Under the pieces are notes generated by a model. The model did no database searches and had not been told where the DNA came from. It saw only the letters and a program-made list of their open reading frames with translations. A DNA stretch of 5,480 nucleotides from an uncultured Lachnospiraceae bacterium. Its GTDB lineage: Bacteria; Bacillota; Clostridia; Lachnospirales; Lachnospiraceae. Positions 5,434 to 5,480 of the stretch are shown piece after piece. Made by a program: the position numbers and the translations under genes. Within the stretch, counting starts at the first letter, position 1; the number at the start of each line of letters is the position of its first letter. The DNA is taken from contig CAPQSW010000006.1 in NCBI GenBank assembly GCA_948688495.1, positions 37,245 to 42,724 of the forward strand, written 5' to 3'.

Positions 5434-5480
5434 TGGTACAGATTTTTGCAACAAAAAAGGTGAAAAGCTGATTGTAACAT

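Overview
The window looks like chromosomal DNA from an anaerobic Firmicute, most likely a Lachnospiraceae-type Clostridium relative. Evidence is moderate GC with AT-rich intergenic stretches, strong GGAGG ribosome binding sites on nearly every gene, SigA-type promoters, and protein families common in that group. No RNA genes, insertion sequences, integrases, CRISPR arrays or plasmid functions are visible. No sequence here convincingly supports a new multi-gene system.

Layout, left to right. (1) Positions 1-1187, minus strand: a HlyD/MacA-type membrane fusion protein of an efflux or export system. It is cut by the left window edge inside an in-frame 33-bp tandem repeat that encodes an acidic 11-residue repeat. 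(2) Positions 1188-1407: a leader with an 8-bp inverted repeat, an extended -10 promoter, an 11-bp-spaced direct repeat that looks like a response-regulator operator, and the intrinsic terminator of the next unit. (3) Positions 1408-3622, minus strand: a two-gene unit with a polytopic methyl-accepting chemotaxis protein first, then a YhhN/TMEM86-family membrane protein whose start and ribosome binding site lie inside the end of the chemoreceptor gene. (4) Positions 3623-3817: a divergent intergenic region with a perfect-consensus SigA promoter for the rightward gene. (5) Positions 3818-4204, plus strand: a small acidic helical protein resembling DUF6483. (6) Positions 4201-5322, minus strand: a ten-helix acyltransferase-3-like membrane protein, convergent with the small gene and overlapping it by the 4-bp palindrome TTAA. 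(7) Positions 5323-5480: an AT-rich promoter region running to the right edge.

The genes do not form one obvious pathway. Three of the five encode polytopic membrane proteins and a fourth is membrane-anchored, so the theme is envelope function: export, sensing, lipid or ether-lipid metabolism, and acyl transfer. The most distinctive items are the minisatellite-encoded acidic insertion in the fusion protein, the operator-like repeats in front of it, and the chemoreceptor that has a multi-helix membrane module in place of the usual extracellular sensor plus HAMP domain.
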